Source of the DNA: Ignavibacteriota bacterium
GTDB taxonomy: Bacteria > Bacteroidota > Ignavibacteria > UBA10030
Assembly: GCA_003170475.1 (NCBI GenBank)
Contig: PMZI01000053.1
Location: forward strand, 1-35,807
DNA: 35,807 nt
Reading direction: 5' to 3'
The notes below the pieces were generated by a model. It made no database searches. It was not told the origin of the DNA and worked only from the letters and a program-made list of their open reading frames with translations. How positions within the stretch are numbered: position 1 is the first letter of the stretch; each line of letters opens with the position of its first letter. This document shows, piece after piece, positions 15,959 through 24,321 of the stretch. A program made the translations under genes and the position numbers.

Positions 15959-16027
15959 TTAACCAATTAACCAATTAACCAGTTAACCAGTTAACCAGTT
16001 AACTAATTAACTAATGAACTAATGAAC
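15959..16027. repeat. 8-bp tandem repeat array TTAACCAR between murC and murB
   Basis: About 8.6 head-to-tail units with an exact 8-bp period. In plus-strand order they are TTAACCAA x2, TTAACCAG x3, TTAACTAA x2, TGAACTAA and TGAAC. The array ends 3 nt before the murC stop codon (complement at 16031-16033) and is transcribed within the dcw message. The blocks of identical neighbouring units indicate local duplication. Confidence 0.9.
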
Positions 16028-16030
16028 CCC

Positions 16031-17410
16031 TCACTTCTTCATCTTGCTCAGAAACTCTTCCCCGTATTTCCAGATGTCTCCAGCGCCCATCGTGATAACA
16101 ATATCGCCGCTCTTGACGATCGACTTGAGATGATCTGGGATCATTTTCTTGTCGGGGACGTAGTGCGCATCCTTATGACCGAATCGCCTTGCCGCGTTGA
16201 CGATCAATTCTCCTGTCACACCCTGGATCGGCTCCTCGCGCGCAGGATAGACATCCGTAACGACCAGCACGTCGGAGAGCAGAAAGGACTTGCCAAACTC
16301 TTCGTAGAAATCGCGTGTCCGTGTGAAGAGATGTGGCTGAAATACGCAAACGACGCGCCTCCTCCAGCCGGCCTTCACTCCGGCGAGCGTTGCGCGACAC
16401 TCCGTCGGGTGATGCGCGTAGTCGTCATACAGTGCGATGCCGTTGACTTCGCCCTTCTTTTCCCAGCGTCTGTACACCCCGGCAAACTTCTCAATGCCCG
16501 ATCGAACCTTGTCGAATGGAACTCCTAGCTCCAATCCTACGGTAATGGCTGCAAGCGAATTTTGCACGTTGTGATTGCCGGGCACTTGAATCGTAACGGG
16601 GCCGAGGTCCTTTCCGTCTTTCACGACCGTGAACGTCGAAGTGTTGTCCTTGTGCCGGATGTCGACCGCCTGGATGTCCGCTTGAGGATTCAGTCCGTAG
16701 GTGAGGATCTTCTTCTTGCTGAGCTGTGGCATGATGTCGAGCAACGCAGGTTCATCAAGGCACAGGACGACAAATCCGTAGAACGGAACTTTCGACGCAA
16801 ATTGAATAAACGCTCCTTTAATGTCTTCGAGGTCGCGATAGCAGTCAAGATGGTCGGTCTCGAGTGTCGTCATGACGGCAATCGTTGGGGTAATGGAAAG
16901 GAACGAGCGATCAAATTCATCCGCTTCCACCACGATGAAATCGCCGTGGCCCAGGCGAGCATTCGTGCCGCCGAGACCGCTCAATTTTCCACCCACGATG
17001 ACCGTTGGATCGAGGCCGCCTTCCATCAGGACAAGGCTGACCATCGATGTCGTCGTTGTCTTGCCGTGTGTGCCGGCAATGCCAATGCCGTACTTCAGTC
17101 TCATCACCTCGGCCAGCATCTCCGCGCGGCGGATAACGGGAATCTTGCGCCGCTGGGCTGCCAGGACTTCGGGATTTTCCATTGCGACGGCGGAAGAATA
17201 GACTAGCGCGTCAACATCGTCCGCGATGTTTTCCGCCTTGTGTCCCTCGTAAATAGTGGCTCCGAGTTTTTGAAGTCTTTCGGTGACCTCTGAGAGGCCT
17301 CGATCGGAGCCGCTGACGCGGAAACCCTCATTGAGCAGAATCTCAGCGATCCCGCTCATTCCGATGCCACCGATACCGACGAAGTGTATTTTTTTGATCG
17401 ATGAGAACAT
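16031..17410 (-). CDS. murC: UDP-N-acetylmuramate--L-alanine ligase MurC
   Basis: An ATP-dependent ligase of 459 aa that adds L-Ala to UDP-MurNAc, the first amino acid of the stem peptide. An N-terminal Rossmann segment has the MurC signature HFVGIGGIGMSGIAEIL (9-25). The ATP loop GTHGKTT is at 113-119; the His-containing form of this loop is the MurC variant. VEADEFDRSFL, the TTLETDHLDCY stretch and DDYAHHPTE later in the protein are typical. The ATG at 17410 is used because it places the Rossmann motif near the N terminus; a start at 17452 would add 14 residues from AT-rich spacer. Repeat arrays flank the gene on both sides. Confidence 0.97.
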   Translation of the reverse strand: MFSSIKKIHFVGIGGIGMSGIAEILLNEGFRVSGSDRGLSEVTERLQKLGATIYEGHKAENIADDVDALVYSSAVAMENPEVLAAQRRKIPVIRRAEMLAEVMRLKYGIGIAGTHGKTTTTSMVSLVLMEGGLDPTVIVGGKLSGLGGTNARLGHGDFIVVEADEFDRSFLSITPTIAVMTTLETDHLDCYRDLEDIKGAFIQFASKVPFYGFVVLCLDEPALLDIMPQLSKKKILTYGLNPQADIQAVDIRHKDNTSTFTVVKDGKDLGPVTIQVPGNHNVQNSLAAITVGLELGVPFDKVRSGIEKFAGVYRRWEKKGEVNGIALYDDYAHHPTECRATLAGVKAGWRRRVVCVFQPHLFTRTRDFYEEFGKSFLLSDVLVVTDVYPAREEPIQGVTGELIVNAARRFGHKDAHYVPDKKMIPDHLKSIVKSGDIVITMGAGDIWKYGEEFLSKMKK

Positions 17411-17443
17411 GAAGTCTTGATGGTCCTTTGACTGAAATACACT

Positions 17444-17485
17444 GAATTCCAAACCCGAAATCCTAAACTCGAAATCTCAAATTCC
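17444..17485. repeat. 7-bp periodic TTTNRRR-like tract upstream of murC
   Basis: On the minus strand, TTT recurs exactly every 7 bp through five units (TTTGAGA, TTTCGAG, TTTAGGA, TTTCGGG, TTTGGAA) and into a sixth. Together with 17526-17566 it fills most of the 149-nt gap between the PH-like gene and murC. Confidence 0.75.
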
Positions 17486-17525
17486 GATCTTTGAATCCCG
17501 CCTCGTTGCGGAATCCAAGAGCGGG

Positions 17526-17566
17526 ACAAATCCAATATCACAAATCATAAATCGAAAATCTATATC
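17526..17566. repeat. 7-bp periodic GATTTNN array at the 3' end of the PH-like gene
   Basis: On the minus strand the units are GATTTTC, GATTTAT, GATTTGT, GATATTG and GATTTGT, preceded by GATATA, with a 7-bp period. The array overlaps the TAG stop of the PH-like gene (17560-17562). Between this and the other heptad tract lies a hairpin-capable segment with TCCCGC (from 17496) and GCGGGA (17521-17526). Confidence 0.75.
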
Positions 17567-18060
17567 CCCTTCCTCCGTCTCATTCCGAACCGTCTGCGTT
17601 TTCCCTTTGGAACGTGCTGCGCGATGCGCTCCATCTCCACGACAAGTTCTCTGTCGCGTTCGTAGCGTCCGACGCGTATCCGGAACAGCCGCTTGCGCCC
17701 CTTCATTTTGAAAATAATCAGCTGAAAATGTCCGGCCGTCTGGACCAGCATCTCGCGCCCGATGTGCATCCATTCAATTTCTGAAATCATGATTTCACGC
17801 TCGCGGTCACGAGACTGAAACATCAGTCGATCGTCCGTGATCACTAATCTGCGATTTCGGTAGAGGTTCAACACGAGCGAGCCAAGAGCGATGACAACAA
17901 AAAACATCATGATGTAGACCAGGGGATCTTTGAAAACGAAATGGAACTGGTCTTCAAAAAAACTCCCCTTGATGCCCGCGTACAACAGGAACACCAGCAG
18001 GTACGAAAGAGCTTGCTGGTAGTAAAAGTCGAGTTTATATTTGAATGTCTTTTGCTGCAT
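17560..18060 (-). CDS. Two-helix membrane protein with PH-like domain, inside dcw
   Basis: A 166-aa protein that I do not recognise as a named division gene. Two hydrophobic helices lie at about 15-33 and 47-67. The C-terminal half (about 70-145: RLVITDDRLMFQSRDREREIM ... ISEIEWMHIG, a QLIIFKMKGRKRLFRIRVGRY strand set, then a long helix) has the strand order and the initial L-x-x-T-D-x-R-L motif of bacterial PH (bPH2/YdbT-like) domains. The tail (150-166) is very basic (KRRRFGMRRRKG). It begins 6 nt after the murG stop and reads in the same direction, so it is co-transcribed with dcw. A role near the membrane in cell wall synthesis is plausible only by context. Confidence 0.75.
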   Translation of the reverse strand: MQQKTFKYKLDFYYQQALSYLLVFLLYAGIKGSFFEDQFHFVFKDPLVYIMMFFVVIALGSLVLNLYRNRRLVITDDRLMFQSRDREREIMISEIEWMHIGREMLVQTAGHFQLIIFKMKGRKRLFRIRVGRYERDRELVVEMERIAQHVPKGKRRRFGMRRRKGI

Positions 18061-18066
18061 CGCGAA

Positions 18067-19164
18067 TTATCGAATCATCTCCAAGATCGTTGTTGCGATT
18101 GCCCGCCCTGCGTTGGGCTTTCCGAGTCGGGCACTCATTCTGCTCATGTTCTCCAAACGTTCTGGGTCGTTCAGCAGAGTGAGCGCGACGGATTTCAGTT
18201 CGTGTCGTGCGTTGTGATCGGCAATCATGACGGCCGCCCCTGCATCAGCCAGCGAACGAGCATTATGCGTTTGATGGTCTCCGGCTGCACGGGGATATGG
18301 GATGATAATTGCCGGTTTCCCAACCCGCGTAAGTTCAGCCAGCGTTGTCGCCCCCGAACGGCAAACGACAAGATCCGCGGCGCCGAAAGCATATTCCATG
18401 CTGTCAATGAACGCTCCCAGCCAGCCGATGGACCTGGCGCCGATCGCAGCCCGCACGCGCTCGAAATCGCCCTGACCAGTCTGCCAGATCAGCTGAACAC
18501 CGGCATCGAGCAGATCATCCAGCGCCTCCAAGACGGCACTGTTGATGGAGGCTGCGCCCAAGCTTCCGCCGAACACGAGAAGCGTCTTCTTCTCCGGCTC
18601 AAGCTGAAAAAACTCTCGACTTACAGACTGTGAAACTGTCCCGAGGGTTTCCCGTGTCGGCGTTCCGATAAGCGTCAGGTGGTCTGTGCGTTTCAGCCAA
18701 CGCTTCGCGTCATCGAAGGCAATGAAGATCTTTGTTGCCCTCCTGGCGAGCATCCGGGTCGTGACCCCGGGGTAGCTGTTCGATTCATGAATCACCGTCG
18801 GGATTTTTAGAATCGAAGCGACGAACAATACCGGTCCGCACACATAGCCGCCGGTTCCAACGACAACGTCCGGGCGAAACTGGCGTATGACAAAGAACGA
18901 TTGAACGAGTGAAACCAATACTTTCAGCGGGAAGAGGAGATTGTCAAGGGTCAGTCTCCGGTGAAAGCCGCTGATCCAGATTGCTCGAAATGCATAGCCG
19001 CGCTGGGGAACAACGCGTGCCTCAATTTTTCCTTTTGTTCCCAGGAACAAAAACACAGCGTCCGGTTGCAGCTTCATGATCTCGTCAGCAATGGCGAGGG
19101 CGGGGAACAAATGGCCCCCTGTCCCGCCTCCTGCAACCAGAATGTGTGAAACATCTTTGTCCAC
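18067..19164 (-). CDS. murG: Lipid II-forming GlcNAc transferase MurG
   Basis: A membrane-associated GT-B glycosyltransferase of 365 aa. It transfers GlcNAc from UDP-GlcNAc to lipid I at the inner face of the membrane. Motifs are the N-terminal G-loop AGGGTGGHLFPALAIA (about 11-26), a second loop in DVVVGTGGYVCGP, IPTVIHESNSYPG, the C-domain loop LLVFGGSLGAASIN and the UDP-binding VVCRSGATTLAELTRVGKPAIIIPYP segment. The family usually has EQN where this protein has ESN, a small variation. It is 8 nt downstream of ftsW and 6 nt upstream of the PH-like gene. Confidence 0.97.
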   Translation of the reverse strand: MDKDVSHILVAGGGTGGHLFPALAIADEIMKLQPDAVFLFLGTKGKIEARVVPQRGYAFRAIWISGFHRRLTLDNLLFPLKVLVSLVQSFFVIRQFRPDVVVGTGGYVCGPVLFVASILKIPTVIHESNSYPGVTTRMLARRATKIFIAFDDAKRWLKRTDHLTLIGTPTRETLGTVSQSVSREFFQLEPEKKTLLVFGGSLGAASINSAVLEALDDLLDAGVQLIWQTGQGDFERVRAAIGARSIGWLGAFIDSMEYAFGAADLVVCRSGATTLAELTRVGKPAIIIPYPRAAGDHQTHNARSLADAGAAVMIADHNARHELKSVALTLLNDPERLENMSRMSARLGKPNAGRAIATTILEMIR

Positions 19165-19172
19165 ATTGGTCC

Positions 19173-20345
19173 TTAGTACACTTTTGCGGTCTGGTCTTCC
19201 AACGGTTGCGATGACTTCTCGGGAACGGGCGTTTTTTCCAGCCGAGGATGCATGTCCGTTTGCGACGAAATGTTCAAGAGAACACCGACGGCAAACGATG
19301 TAAAGAGCAACGATGATCCTCCATAGCTCACAAAGGGCATCGGTAGTCCTGTTGTGGGCAATATCCCAAGCGTGACGCCGGCATTGACGAGCGCATAAAG
19401 CGTGACGACGCTCGTGATACCAATTGCCAGCAGACGACCGAAGTCGTCTCGTGCATTCTTCGCGATTTTGAATCCCCGCAAAAGCAGAACCAGAAACAAT
19501 CCCATAAATACGATCGTGCCGATCAAGCCATATTCTTCGCCGACAATGGAAAACACGAAATCGCCGTACGACTCGGGAAGAAAGAAATCGCGCTGCTTGC
19601 TCAGGCCGGGTCCGACGCCGAACAACCCCCCGTTGCCAAAACCGATGATTCCCTGCATCAGCTGATAATTCAGATGCCCGCCGCTGGCACTTCCGTCAAT
19701 GAACGACTTGATGCGCGCCATGACGTGAGGACGAGCAAGAGCGACTGCACCCAGAACGGGGATCGCCGCTCCAACCGTGCCGAACAGATGCGTGAATTTC
19801 GCCTCGCTGATAAACAACATGACCATACTCATCAGGATAATCATGGATCCCGTGCTGAAGTTTGGCTGAATGAGCACGAGACCCGCAACGCTTCCGATCC
19901 AGACCATCATCGGCAGGAAGCCCTTCTTGAAATCTCTGATGGCCTCCCCTTTGGTCGAGATGAGCGTGCAAAGGTGGAACAGGAGCGCGAACTTGGCAAA
20001 CTCTGAAGGCTGAAGACTCAAGCCGCCAAATCGCAACCAACGCGTTGCACCCTTCACTTCACCGCCGAGGACCAGCGTGATCGTCAGAAAAATGATGGAG
20101 AGAATGACCGCCGGTTTCGTCAGCTTCTTGTACTTTCTGTAATCAATGGTCATGCCGACAAAAAGTGCGACCAAACCAAGTAAGACTTTGAGAGCATGCA
20201 GATTCAGAAGCCGGTTGCTCTCTCCAAACTTCTCCATCGCCCAGGTGGCCGAAGCGCTGTACACCACTCCGAGGCTCAGAACCATGAGCGTCAGCACCGT
20301 GATGAGCGTCGGGAGATCGATATGATTTCGTTGGGCCCGGGTCAT
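19173..20345 (-). CDS. ftsW: Septal peptidoglycan polymerase FtsW (SEDS family)
   Basis: A polytopic membrane protein of 390 aa with about ten helices. The SEDS family polymerises lipid II and works with a class B penicillin-binding protein, here FtsI in the same operon. Visible signatures are VVYSASATWA near the first helix, GATRWLRFGGLSLQPSEFAK, the ILIQPNFSTG-type loop (LVLIQPNFSTGSMI), GEEYGLIG and the C-terminal LPTTGLPMPFVSYGGSSLL. The C-terminal cytoplasmic tail of about 30 residues is charged. The gene lies 7 nt after murD. FtsW is preferred over RodA because of its place between murD and murG. Confidence 0.96.
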   Translation of the reverse strand: MTRAQRNHIDLPTLITVLTLMVLSLGVVYSASATWAMEKFGESNRLLNLHALKVLLGLVALFVGMTIDYRKYKKLTKPAVILSIIFLTITLVLGGEVKGATRWLRFGGLSLQPSEFAKFALLFHLCTLISTKGEAIRDFKKGFLPMMVWIGSVAGLVLIQPNFSTGSMIILMSMVMLFISEAKFTHLFGTVGAAIPVLGAVALARPHVMARIKSFIDGSASGGHLNYQLMQGIIGFGNGGLFGVGPGLSKQRDFFLPESYGDFVFSIVGEEYGLIGTIVFMGLFLVLLLRGFKIAKNARDDFGRLLAIGITSVVTLYALVNAGVTLGILPTTGLPMPFVSYGGSSLLFTSFAVGVLLNISSQTDMHPRLEKTPVPEKSSQPLEDQTAKVY

Positions 20346-20352
20346 GTATGCG

Positions 20353-21708
20353 CTAGAGATTTTTTACCAGTTCCTTGAAGACTCTTCCGCGTTGTTCGTA
20401 GTTCTCAAACCAGTCGAAGGAAGCACAGGCCGGGGAAAGAAGAACCACGTCTCCCCTCTGAGCAAGGCGTTGCGCGGTTTGCACCGCCTCGTCGATGGAG
20501 TTTGCCCGGCGGACCGGCTTCGTTCCGGAGAAAGCCATTTCGACCTTGTCTGCCGATTCACCCATGGCAACGATGGCACGGACATGTTTCTGCACGAGAT
20601 CCAGAATCCGTGCATAGTCGTTTCCTTTGTCCCGCCCACCGAGCATCAAGACGATCGGTTGATCGTATGCTTGAAGAGCGTACCGAACGGCTTCGACACT
20701 CGTTGCTTTCGAATCATTGTAGTACCGCACGCCGTTGACTTCCCGTACAAATTCCTGGCGGTGTTCGACGCCTTTGAAATTTCGCAGCGTGGCCCGAATC
20801 GAGGCAGTGCCCACACCTTCCAACTGTCCGACCAACGATGCGGCCATCGCATTATAAAGATTGTGAGGTCCCTTGATGCTTATCTCGTCCACGTTGATGA
20901 CCTCGGTCCGTTTTCCGGCGAGAGTGGTCACCAGCATTCCGTTCTCGACAGACGCCCCCTCGGCTAATCGCTGCCGGATGCTGAACGGGATCCGCCTGCA
21001 CCGTGCGCTCTCCACAATCTTCACTGTTTGCTCGTCATCTGCGTCGTAGATCAGGATGTCGTCGTCTTTCTGGTTCATGAAAATCCGCGCCTTCGATCCC
21101 GCATACTTTTCCATTGAGTGATCGTACCGATCCATATGGTTCTGCGTGATATTCATGATCGCCGAAATGCGCGGTCGAAACGTCTCACAGTGATCGAGCT
21201 GAAAGCTGCTTATTTCCAGAACAGCAATATCTGCTGGAGCCAACTCCAGAACGACGGATGAGAATGCCGTGCCAATGTTCCCCGCAACTGCATGTTTCTT
21301 CTTTGCATCGCCGAGGATCCTCCCAATCAATGTGGTTGTTGTTGTCTTCCCATTCGATCCGGTAATCGCGATGATGGTTGAACGACAGAACCAGCTTGCA
21401 ACCTCTACCTCGCTGACGACGTTGATGCCCCGTGTTCGGGCTTCCAGTACCACGGGAGCGTTGCTTGGGACTCCCGGGCTTATGACAATCAAAGAACACT
21501 CATACGCGCGGTCAGAATGACCGCCGAGCTCGTAAGCAATGCCGAGCTCGCGCAACATCTGTGCTTCCGTTTTCAGTTTCTCCGGGCCGGTCTTGTCACT
21601 GACGAAGACCAGCGAGCCTTGACTCTGAAGCAGTTTCGCGACCGCAACACCGCTACGGGCGGCACCGATGACAGAAATCTTCTTGTCGCGCAGCTGCGAA
21701 ATGTCCAT
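20353..21708 (-). CDS. murD: UDP-N-acetylmuramoylalanine--D-glutamate ligase MurD
   Basis: A cytoplasmic ATP-dependent ligase of 451 aa that adds D-Glu to UDP-MurNAc-L-Ala. The N-terminal Rossmann part (KISVIGAARSGVAVAKLL, 10-27) is followed by SPGVPSNAPVV, the ATP loop GSNGKTT (117-123), the LEISSFQLDH segment, NITQNHMDRY and the C-terminal NDSKATSVEA and LSPACASFDWFENYEQRG motifs, the last being specific for MurD. Length is usual. The gene is 35 nt after mraY and 7 nt before ftsW. Confidence 0.97.
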   Translation of the reverse strand: MDISQLRDKKISVIGAARSGVAVAKLLQSQGSLVFVSDKTGPEKLKTEAQMLRELGIAYELGGHSDRAYECSLIVISPGVPSNAPVVLEARTRGINVVSEVEVASWFCRSTIIAITGSNGKTTTTTLIGRILGDAKKKHAVAGNIGTAFSSVVLELAPADIAVLEISSFQLDHCETFRPRISAIMNITQNHMDRYDHSMEKYAGSKARIFMNQKDDDILIYDADDEQTVKIVESARCRRIPFSIRQRLAEGASVENGMLVTTLAGKRTEVINVDEISIKGPHNLYNAMAASLVGQLEGVGTASIRATLRNFKGVEHRQEFVREVNGVRYYNDSKATSVEAVRYALQAYDQPIVLMLGGRDKGNDYARILDLVQKHVRAIVAMGESADKVEMAFSGTKPVRRANSIDEAVQTAQRLAQRGDVVLLSPACASFDWFENYEQRGRVFKELVKNL

Positions 21709-21743
21709 GAAACTCGCTCACTTGTTTCCCCGGGCCGTTGTTG

Positions 21744-22871
21744 TCAACGCACCTTGAACGTCGCCAGGCTCAGAATCATGAAAAGAATCGCGATGATGTA
21801 GAATCGCGTAACGATTTTCGGCTCCGGCCATCCAAGCAATTCAAAATGGTGATGGATAGGCGCCATCTTGAACACGCGGCGCCCCTCTCCGTATTTCTTC
21901 TTGGTGTACTTGAAGTACATCCGCTGAATGATCACCGACAGTGTTTCCATGAGAAATACGCCCCCCAGTGTCGGCAGCAGAAATTCCTTTTTGATCAGTA
22001 CGCACATCGCACCGATGACACCTCCGAGGGCGAGCGACCCCGTATCGCCCATGAACACCTGGGCCGGATATGAATTGAACCACAGAAAACCGAGCGCAGC
22101 TCCTACCAACGCCGAGCAGTAGATGGCAAGCTCTCCGTTTCCTCTCAGAAATGGAATCGTGAGGTACTTGCTCCATTCTGCGTGACCTGAAACATAGGCG
22201 ATGATGGCCAGCGTCAAGGCAACAATGCCGACCGTTCCGATGGCCAGTCCATCCAATCCGTCAGTGAGATTCACCGCATTCGATGTTGCCGTGATAATAA
22301 AAATGACGATCGGGATGTACAGGATTCCAAGGTCGAGTTCCAGATACTTGAAGAACGGCACCGTGGTTTTCGTTTTCATGACAACGAGAGTCGAGTCTAT
22401 CCACTGCGGGTGAAAGTAAATCACGCCGCCCACCACGAGTCCCACCAGCACCTGACCGATAATCTTGTACCTGCCGATAAGCCCTTTCGGTTTTTTCTTC
22501 ACAACTTTCAGATAGTCATCGAGGAAGCCCACAGCGCCAAGAACGACGGTGACAAAAAGAATGAGGAGGATATACCCATTCTTAAGATCTGTCCAGAGGA
22601 GAGCGGGGATCACAAGCGCTGCGAGCACGATTAATCCGCCCATCGTTGGAGTCCCTGCTTTGCTCAGGTGCGATTTTGGAGCTTCGACTTTTGCGGCCTC
22701 GCCAATCTGATGGTTGCGAAGCGCCTGAATGATCTTCGGCCCCAACCAGAATGCGATGACCAGTGCCGTTACTGCCGCTGCACCCGCTCTGAATGTGATG
22801 GCCCGGAACATAGCAGATCCTGGAATGTCGATCTGCTTGCTATGGAGATATGTGAAGAGATAATAGAACAT
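21744..22871 (-). CDS. mraY: Phospho-N-acetylmuramoyl-pentapeptide transferase MraY
   Basis: An integral membrane enzyme of 375 aa, about ten helices, that joins UDP-MurNAc-pentapeptide to undecaprenyl phosphate to give lipid I. Motifs are HLSKAGTPTMGGL (near 68-80), the aspartate-rich GFLDDYLKV, NAVNLTDGLDGLAIG, FMGDTGSLALGG and the HHHFELLGWPE loop near the C terminus. These include the Mg2+-binding and catalytic aspartates. It follows murF by 13 nt. Confidence 0.98.
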   Translation of the reverse strand: MFYYLFTYLHSKQIDIPGSAMFRAITFRAGAAAVTALVIAFWLGPKIIQALRNHQIGEAAKVEAPKSHLSKAGTPTMGGLIVLAALVIPALLWTDLKNGYILLILFVTVVLGAVGFLDDYLKVVKKKPKGLIGRYKIIGQVLVGLVVGGVIYFHPQWIDSTLVVMKTKTTVPFFKYLELDLGILYIPIVIFIITATSNAVNLTDGLDGLAIGTVGIVALTLAIIAYVSGHAEWSKYLTIPFLRGNGELAIYCSALVGAALGFLWFNSYPAQVFMGDTGSLALGGVIGAMCVLIKKEFLLPTLGGVFLMETLSVIIQRMYFKYTKKKYGEGRRVFKMAPIHHHFELLGWPEPKIVTRFYIIAILFMILSLATFKVR

Positions 22872-22884
22872 CAGCCGCTGAGTC

Positions 22885-24321
22885 CTAGGTTGCCTGATCG
22901 GGCGTTGTCTTCGACGTCTTGAATCGTTCCGTGATAAACGCGACCACTTCTTCCATTCTCATTCCTCGGGAGCCTTTGACAAGCACAACGTCGCCGGGAG
23001 AGAGGAGGCTGAACAAATACTCCGACAGCACCGTCTTCTGCTCATAATGGGATTTCTGAGCAGTCGCTGCCGCTTCGTGTGTATGCTTCGAAAGCTGTCC
23101 GTACGTCAGGAGGTATTTTGCTCCCGACGTGGTTACAGCCTCGCCAATTCTTTTGTGCTCTTCTATGGAGTTCTTCCCAAGTTCCAGCATATCTGCGAGG
23201 ACCGCGATTTTCTTTCCGGGGGTGCCGATGCTGCCCAAGACGCCGAGGGCGGCCATCACAGAATCCGGGTTGGAATTGTATGTGTCATTCAATACAATCA
23301 CAGAATCGAGCTTCAACACCTGCATCCTCTTGCTGGCACTGGAGAAGGAAGAGAGCGCCTGCTGAATCCGCTTCACCGGAACCTTGAACGTGAGGCCAAC
23401 GGTCGCGGCAGCCAACGCATTAAAAGCATTGTGCTGGCCGGGGACGGAGAGTTGTACGCGGAAAGGCTTTTTTGCCCGCTGCCTGACTTCAAGCTGCACA
23501 CAAGCGCTTTCACTGACAGATTGCACTTTGCCTTTGACGATCGCAGCCCCTTTGGCAAAGCCATAGCTGATTGCCTTGTGGACCCCCTTCGACTGCTTTT
23601 TCAGATGACCGTCGTCCTGATTCACGAAACCGATACCGGTCGTACGTCGATGCTGGCGGAGCCATTCAAATGCTTCGCCTTCTGCTTTGGCGACTCCATC
23701 GATGGAGCCGAAAAACTCAAGGTGTTCACGGCCAACGTTCGTAATCAACACGTGCGTCGGTTCTACGATGGAGCAGAGGTAGTCAATCTCTCCGAAATGG
23801 TTCGTGCCAATCTCCAGAACGGCGATTTGGTGTTCCTTCCCAAGACGCAGGATCGTCTGCGGCACGCCGACGTGATTATTCAGGTTGCCTTCCGTATGAA
23901 GGATGCGGAATTTCGAACGAAGGACCGCAGAGACCATTTCTTTCGTCGTCGTCTTGCCGTTGCTTCCGCCAATCACCAACACGGGAATCTTGAACTTCTT
24001 CCGGTGTGCATTCGCCAACTGTCCAAACGTACGAATGGTATCTTCAACGATGAGCCTTGGGACGTTCAGGCTGGAGAAAAGAATCTGGTTTGGTTCGACC
24101 CATTTGGAATCAGCAACGATCGCTCCTGCCCCAGCCTCAACAGCCTTGGTAATAAAATTGTGTCCGTCGAACGTGTCGCCACGAAGCGCAATGAATAGGT
24201 CACCGTGCTGGATTGTTCGTGAATCCGTAGATATGCCGGTAAGGACAAAATCCTTCCCCCGTTCAAACCCGAGCGCTTGAAGATGTGGAAGAGCGAGGAG
24301 TGTGCTTGCCGTTAGTTTCAT
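22885..24321 (-). CDS. murF: UDP-MurNAc-tripeptide--D-alanyl-D-alanine ligase MurF
   Basis: A cytoplasmic ligase of 478 aa that adds D-Ala-D-Ala to complete the pentapeptide precursor. It has the N-terminal STDSRTIQHGDLFIAL motif, the ATP loop GSNGKTT (119-125), EIGTNHFGEI (a family signature), NDTYNSNPDSVMAAL and a C-terminal LVKGSRGMRMEEVV segment. Its start codon overlaps the murE stop by 4 nt, indicating coupled translation. No ddl gene for making D-Ala-D-Ala is in the window. Confidence 0.97.
   Translation of the reverse strand: MKLTASTLLALPHLQALGFERGKDFVLTGISTDSRTIQHGDLFIALRGDTFDGHNFITKAVEAGAGAIVADSKWVEPNQILFSSLNVPRLIVEDTIRTFGQLANAHRKKFKIPVLVIGGSNGKTTTKEMVSAVLRSKFRILHTEGNLNNHVGVPQTILRLGKEHQIAVLEIGTNHFGEIDYLCSIVEPTHVLITNVGREHLEFFGSIDGVAKAEGEAFEWLRQHRRTTGIGFVNQDDGHLKKQSKGVHKAISYGFAKGAAIVKGKVQSVSESACVQLEVRQRAKKPFRVQLSVPGQHNAFNALAAATVGLTFKVPVKRIQQALSSFSSASKRMQVLKLDSVIVLNDTYNSNPDSVMAALGVLGSIGTPGKKIAVLADMLELGKNSIEEHKRIGEAVTTSGAKYLLTYGQLSKHTHEAAATAQKSHYEQKTVLSEYLFSLLSPGDVVLVKGSRGMRMEEVVAFITERFKTSKTTPDQAT

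Noticed and set aside
15959-16027. Possible CRISPR-like array
   Set aside because: Units are contiguous 8-mers with no spacers, far too short for CRISPR repeats, and no cas genes are present.
17411-17452. Longer N terminus for MurC
   Set aside because: The extra residues derive from the heptad-repeat spacer and are not family-like.
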